From positions 1,302,001 through 1,366,000 of the forward strand of contig NZ_CP107989.1 in NCBI RefSeq assembly GCF_041435015.1: DNA of 64,000 nucleotides. Reading direction: 5' to 3'. Shown piece after piece: positions 61,811 through 64,000 of this stretch. The notes under the pieces were generated by a model. That model saw only the letters and a list, made by a program, of their open reading frames with translations. It was not told the origin of the DNA and did no database searches. The translations under genes were made by a program, and so were the position numbers. The stretch is from Streptomyces canus. Lineage in GTDB: Bacteria; Actinomycetota; Actinomycetes; Streptomycetales; Streptomycetaceae. The number at the start of each line of letters is the position of its first letter. The first letter of the stretch is position 1.

Positions 61811-63139
61811 TCAAGAACCGCAGGCAGCCAGCAGTTCCTTCACCTCCGCGGACAGCGCCCGGGCGAGGACGTCCAGGTCAGGCACTGCTTCGGCGTCCGC
61901 CACGAGGCCGTAGTGGACCTGTCCCCGGTACGTCGAGATCGCGACCGCGAGGGACTGGCCGCGGGCGAGCGGGGCGAAGGGGTAGACCTCGGTGACCAGG
62001 TTGCCGCCGAGCTTCAGGCCGATGCCGGGCAGCGGGACGCTGGTGACGAGGATGTCGAACCAGAGCCGGGCGCCCTGGCCGGCCAGGGGGCCGCCGAGGC
62101 GGTGGCCGAGGGCCGGGACGTGGTCGGCGAGCAGGGCGACGGCGCCCGCGCCGCGGTTGGAGCCGGCGTCCTTGTTGCGGTCCATGGCCGTGCGGACCGT
62201 GTCCAGGCGGCCCAGCGGGTCGGGGTCGCCGACCGGAAGCCGCATCAGGTACCCGGACAGCCGGTTGCCCTGCGGGTGCGCGGTGCGCGGACGGCGCTTG
62301 GAGACGGGGATCAGGGCGCGGGGCGCCACGCCCGCACTGCCGTCCCCCCGCTCGTCCAGCCAGCGGCGCAGCGCGCCCGCGACGACGGCGATCAGGACGT
62401 CGTTGACGGTGCCGCCCCGGGCCTTGCGGACGTGGTGCACGTCGTCGAGGTCGACGACGACTCCGGCGGTGCGGCGGGTGCCGCTCGGCTCGGAGACGAG
62501 GGCGGCCGAGGAGCTCACGCCCACGCAGGACAGGGCGACGGATGCGCCGATGTCGAGGGCACGGCCCAGGTCGGAGACGGCGGACCGGACGCGCCCGGGC
62601 AGTTTGCGCACGTCCGGGAGCAGGGGCTTCGCGGGTTCCGCGGGGCGCGGCTTGCGCACGGGCAGGTCCATCGGGTCCAGGACGGCGGCGGCGAGCGTCA
62701 GGGCCCGCAGTCCGTCGGCCAGGGCGTGGTGGAACTTGAAGAGCACGGCGAAGGAGACTCCGTCCTCCCCCGGCAGCACGTGCGCCTCCCATGGCGGCCG
62801 TTCGCGGTCGAGCGGCCGCTGCATGAGCCGGCCGGCCTCGGTGTGGAAGTCGGCGGTCGGGGCGTGCAGCAGGACGTGGCGCAGCGGGTCGAAGTCCGGG
62901 TCGGGTACGCGGGCGGCTCCCCCGAAGGCGTACGGGAAGCCGAGCGGCCACACGTCCCGGATCCGCATCCTGAGGCCGGGCACGGCGGCGGCCCGGCCCG
63001 CGAGCAGGTCGGCCGCGTGCGCGCCGGCGGTGGGCGAGTGCGCCGCGAAGACGCCGAGCGCTCCCAGGTGCATCGGGTGCTCGGCGGATTCCATGTTCCA
63101 GAACGCCAGGTCGAGAGGGGCGAGCAGGTCAGAAGTCAA
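61811..63139 (-). CDS. Wax ester synthase/diacylglycerol acyltransferase (WS/DGAT)
   Basis: 442 aa from a TTG at 63139, preceded by GAGG; it begins LTSDLLAPLDLAFWNMES, the usual start of the family. The catalytic HHxxxDG is FKFHHALADG. The C-terminal half holds NDVLIAVVAGALRRWL, PVSKRRPRTA and FDILVTSVPLPG, typical WES_acyltransf and DUF1298 parts. It esterifies fatty acyl-CoA to fatty alcohol or diacylglycerol for storage lipid in the cytosol/membrane interface. The family has many copies in Streptomyces. An ATG upstream in frame gives an unlikely leader. Confidence 0.88.
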   Translation of the reverse strand: MTSDLLAPLDLAFWNMESAEHPMHLGALGVFAAHSPTAGAHAADLLAGRAAAVPGLRMRIRDVWPLGFPYAFGGAARVPDPDFDPLRHVLLHAPTADFHTEAGRLMQRPLDRERPPWEAHVLPGEDGVSFAVLFKFHHALADGLRALTLAAAVLDPMDLPVRKPRPAEPAKPLLPDVRKLPGRVRSAVSDLGRALDIGASVALSCVGVSSSAALVSEPSGTRRTAGVVVDLDDVHHVRKARGGTVNDVLIAVVAGALRRWLDERGDGSAGVAPRALIPVSKRRPRTAHPQGNRLSGYLMRLPVGDPDPLGRLDTVRTAMDRNKDAGSNRGAGAVALLADHVPALGHRLGGPLAGQGARLWFDILVTSVPLPGIGLKLGGNLVTEVYPFAPLARGQSLAVAISTYRGQVHYGLVADAEAVPDLDVLARALSAEVKELLAACGS

Positions 63140-63240
63140 TGGCTTGCCTCGCGTCCGACAACGGGTGGGCCAGCAGTCAATCGCCCTCCGGCGATTACGG
63201 TCAAGTACGATCAAGCTACGCACAGTTAACAACAGATTAA

Positions 63241-63269
63241 GTCCCGCCCCCAGTCGAAAGGGGCGGGAC
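63241..63269. terminator. Terminator after the GH2 gene
   Basis: A 10-bp inverted repeat (GTCCCGCCCC at 63241-63250, complement at 63260-63269) with a 9-nt loop lies 17 bp past the stop of the minus-strand GH2 gene. Confidence 0.75.
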
Positions 63270-63286
63270 ACATGGTGCGAATGCAA

Positions 63287-64000
63287 TCATCCGTCGGTTG
63301 ACACACACCCTGCCGGAATCGCCCGGGGCGCGTCCCGGATCAGGGCACGGTGCGCGGCCCTGACCCGCTCGACGTCCGGTTTGAGGACCTTGCGGTCGTA
63401 GGTGAGCAGCCCGTTCAGCTCACCCTCGACGTCCGAGATCTGGGTGTAGACGGCCCCGTTGCCGCCTCGGCAGGCCAGGGCCCGCACCTCGTCGAGCTTG
63501 GCCAGATAGTCGTCGGTGTAGGTCGCCGGATCCACGTCGACGTACGACTGCTGGACGGACCAGGCGTGCCCGGGGACCGCGAGACCCAGACCGCCGTACT
63601 CACCGCTGACCAGGGCGCGTCTGCCGTCCGGGTGAGGCGGCAGGGCGGGACTGGGATACCCGTGCTCGTCCATGATGTCGCCGGCGTTGCCGTCGGCGCC
63701 GAGGTTGAGACCCGACTGGTTGTCGACCAGGCGGGTCGGGTCCCAGGCCTTGGCCTGTTCGGCGATCCGTCCGATGTCGTACTGCCCCCAGCCCTCGTTG
63801 AAGGTCACCCACATGACGACCGACGGACTGCTGATGTGATCGTCGATCATCTGCTTCATCTCGCGCTCGTACTCGGCGCGGGCGGCGGGACCCGGATTCA
63901 CCCCCGCGGTCATCGCGGGCATGTCCTGCCACACCATCAGGCCCAACCGGTCGGCCCAGTAGAACCAGCGGTCGGGCTCGACCTTGATGTGCTTGCGGAC
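63287..64000 (-). CDS. Glycoside hydrolase family 2 enzyme, C-terminal part (cut by the window edge)
   Basis: About 238 C-terminal residues are visible; the gene continues past position 64000. They include RKHIKVEPDRWFYWADRLGL, the acid/base Glu in WVTFNEGWGQ, HGYPSP and the nucleophile Glu in VSGEYGGLG, then YTQISDVEGELNGLLTYD, here read as YTQISDVEGELNG. This is the GH2 TIM-barrel pattern of beta-galactosidases and beta-mannosidases. Which sugar cannot be told from this half. It may belong to the glycan programme, but unrelated genes lie between. Confidence 0.85.
   Translation of the reverse strand, partial: VRKHIKVEPDRWFYWADRLGLMVWQDMPAMTAGVNPGPAARAEYEREMKQMIDDHISSPSVVMWVTFNEGWGQYDIGRIAEQAKAWDPTRLVDNQSGLNLGADGNAGDIMDEHGYPSPALPPHPDGRRALVSGEYGGLGLAVPGHAWSVQQSYVDVDPATYTDDYLAKLDEVRALACRGGNGAVYTQISDVEGELNGLLTYDRKVLKPDVERVRAAHRALIRDAPRAIPAGCVSTDG

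Overview
The window is about 70% G+C or higher, uses GTG and TTG starts freely, and chains genes with 4-bp ATGA/GTGA overlaps. It carries families typical of Streptomyces: sdhCAB next to a LysR regulator and an RmdA-like PAS-GGDEF-EAL protein, a Methyltransf_19 protein, a fused SpoIIE phosphatase, an ECF sigma factor, and CUT1 sugar importers without their own ATPase. I read it as a Streptomyces (or very close relative) chromosome segment. It contains no rRNA, tRNA, CRISPR array, transposase or integrase that I can recognise.

Layout. 142-4516: a type-B succinate dehydrogenase operon (sdhC-sdhA-sdhB, minus strand) with a divergent LysR gene. 4558-10010: a beta-propeller lipoprotein, a methyltransferase gene translationally coupled to a c-di-GMP enzyme, and a four-repeat lipoprotein. 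10272-14051: a cell-envelope group with a proline-rich secreted protein, a DUF4239 membrane protein, two paralogous small secreted proteins with hydrophobic C-terminal anchors, and a class F-like sortase. 14082-21424: polysaccharide deacetylase, universal stress protein, DUF4328 protein, a divergent hydrolase/MarR pair with clear operators, a CapA-like lipoprotein, and an ECF sigma factor with its zinc-binding anti-sigma factor. 21435-27180: Fpg/Nei glycosylase, a PAS-GAF-SpoIIE-HATPase regulator, a lipoprotein and a lipase-maturation-factor-like membrane protein.

27362-36091 is a complete-looking L-fucose import and non-phosphorylating oxidation operon (ABC importer, dehydratase, SDR, aldo/keto reductase, mutarotase, lactonase) with a divergent GntR/FadR-type regulator. 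36148-47082 is a glycoprotein N-glycan utilisation cluster: GH38 alpha-mannosidase, GH85 endo-beta-N-acetylglucosaminidase, a GH5-type beta-mannosidase candidate, a CUT1 importer and a LacI regulator. 52499-55862 adds a secreted GH29 alpha-L-fucosidase and a GH20 hexosaminidase. Together these can be read as one programme: release N-glycans outside the cell, trim fucose, GlcNAc and mannose, import the pieces, and oxidise the fucose.

The most unusual element is a two-gene module at 47079-52243, lying inside that glycan island. It has a small trypsin-co-occurring (Trypco1-like) protein followed by a 1589-aa protein that joins a trypsin-like protease with an intact triad, a NACHT NTPase and a long HEAT-like repeat array. 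This architecture belongs to predicted NTP-dependent conflict/immune systems. Its first gene overlaps the stop codon of the LacI regulator.

The right end (56111-64000) holds an amidase, a GNAT acetyltransferase, small unknown proteins, a degenerate HD-domain protein, two SDR proteins (one fused to a zinc ribbon), a WS/DGAT acyltransferase and the C-terminal part of a GH2 enzyme cut by the window edge.
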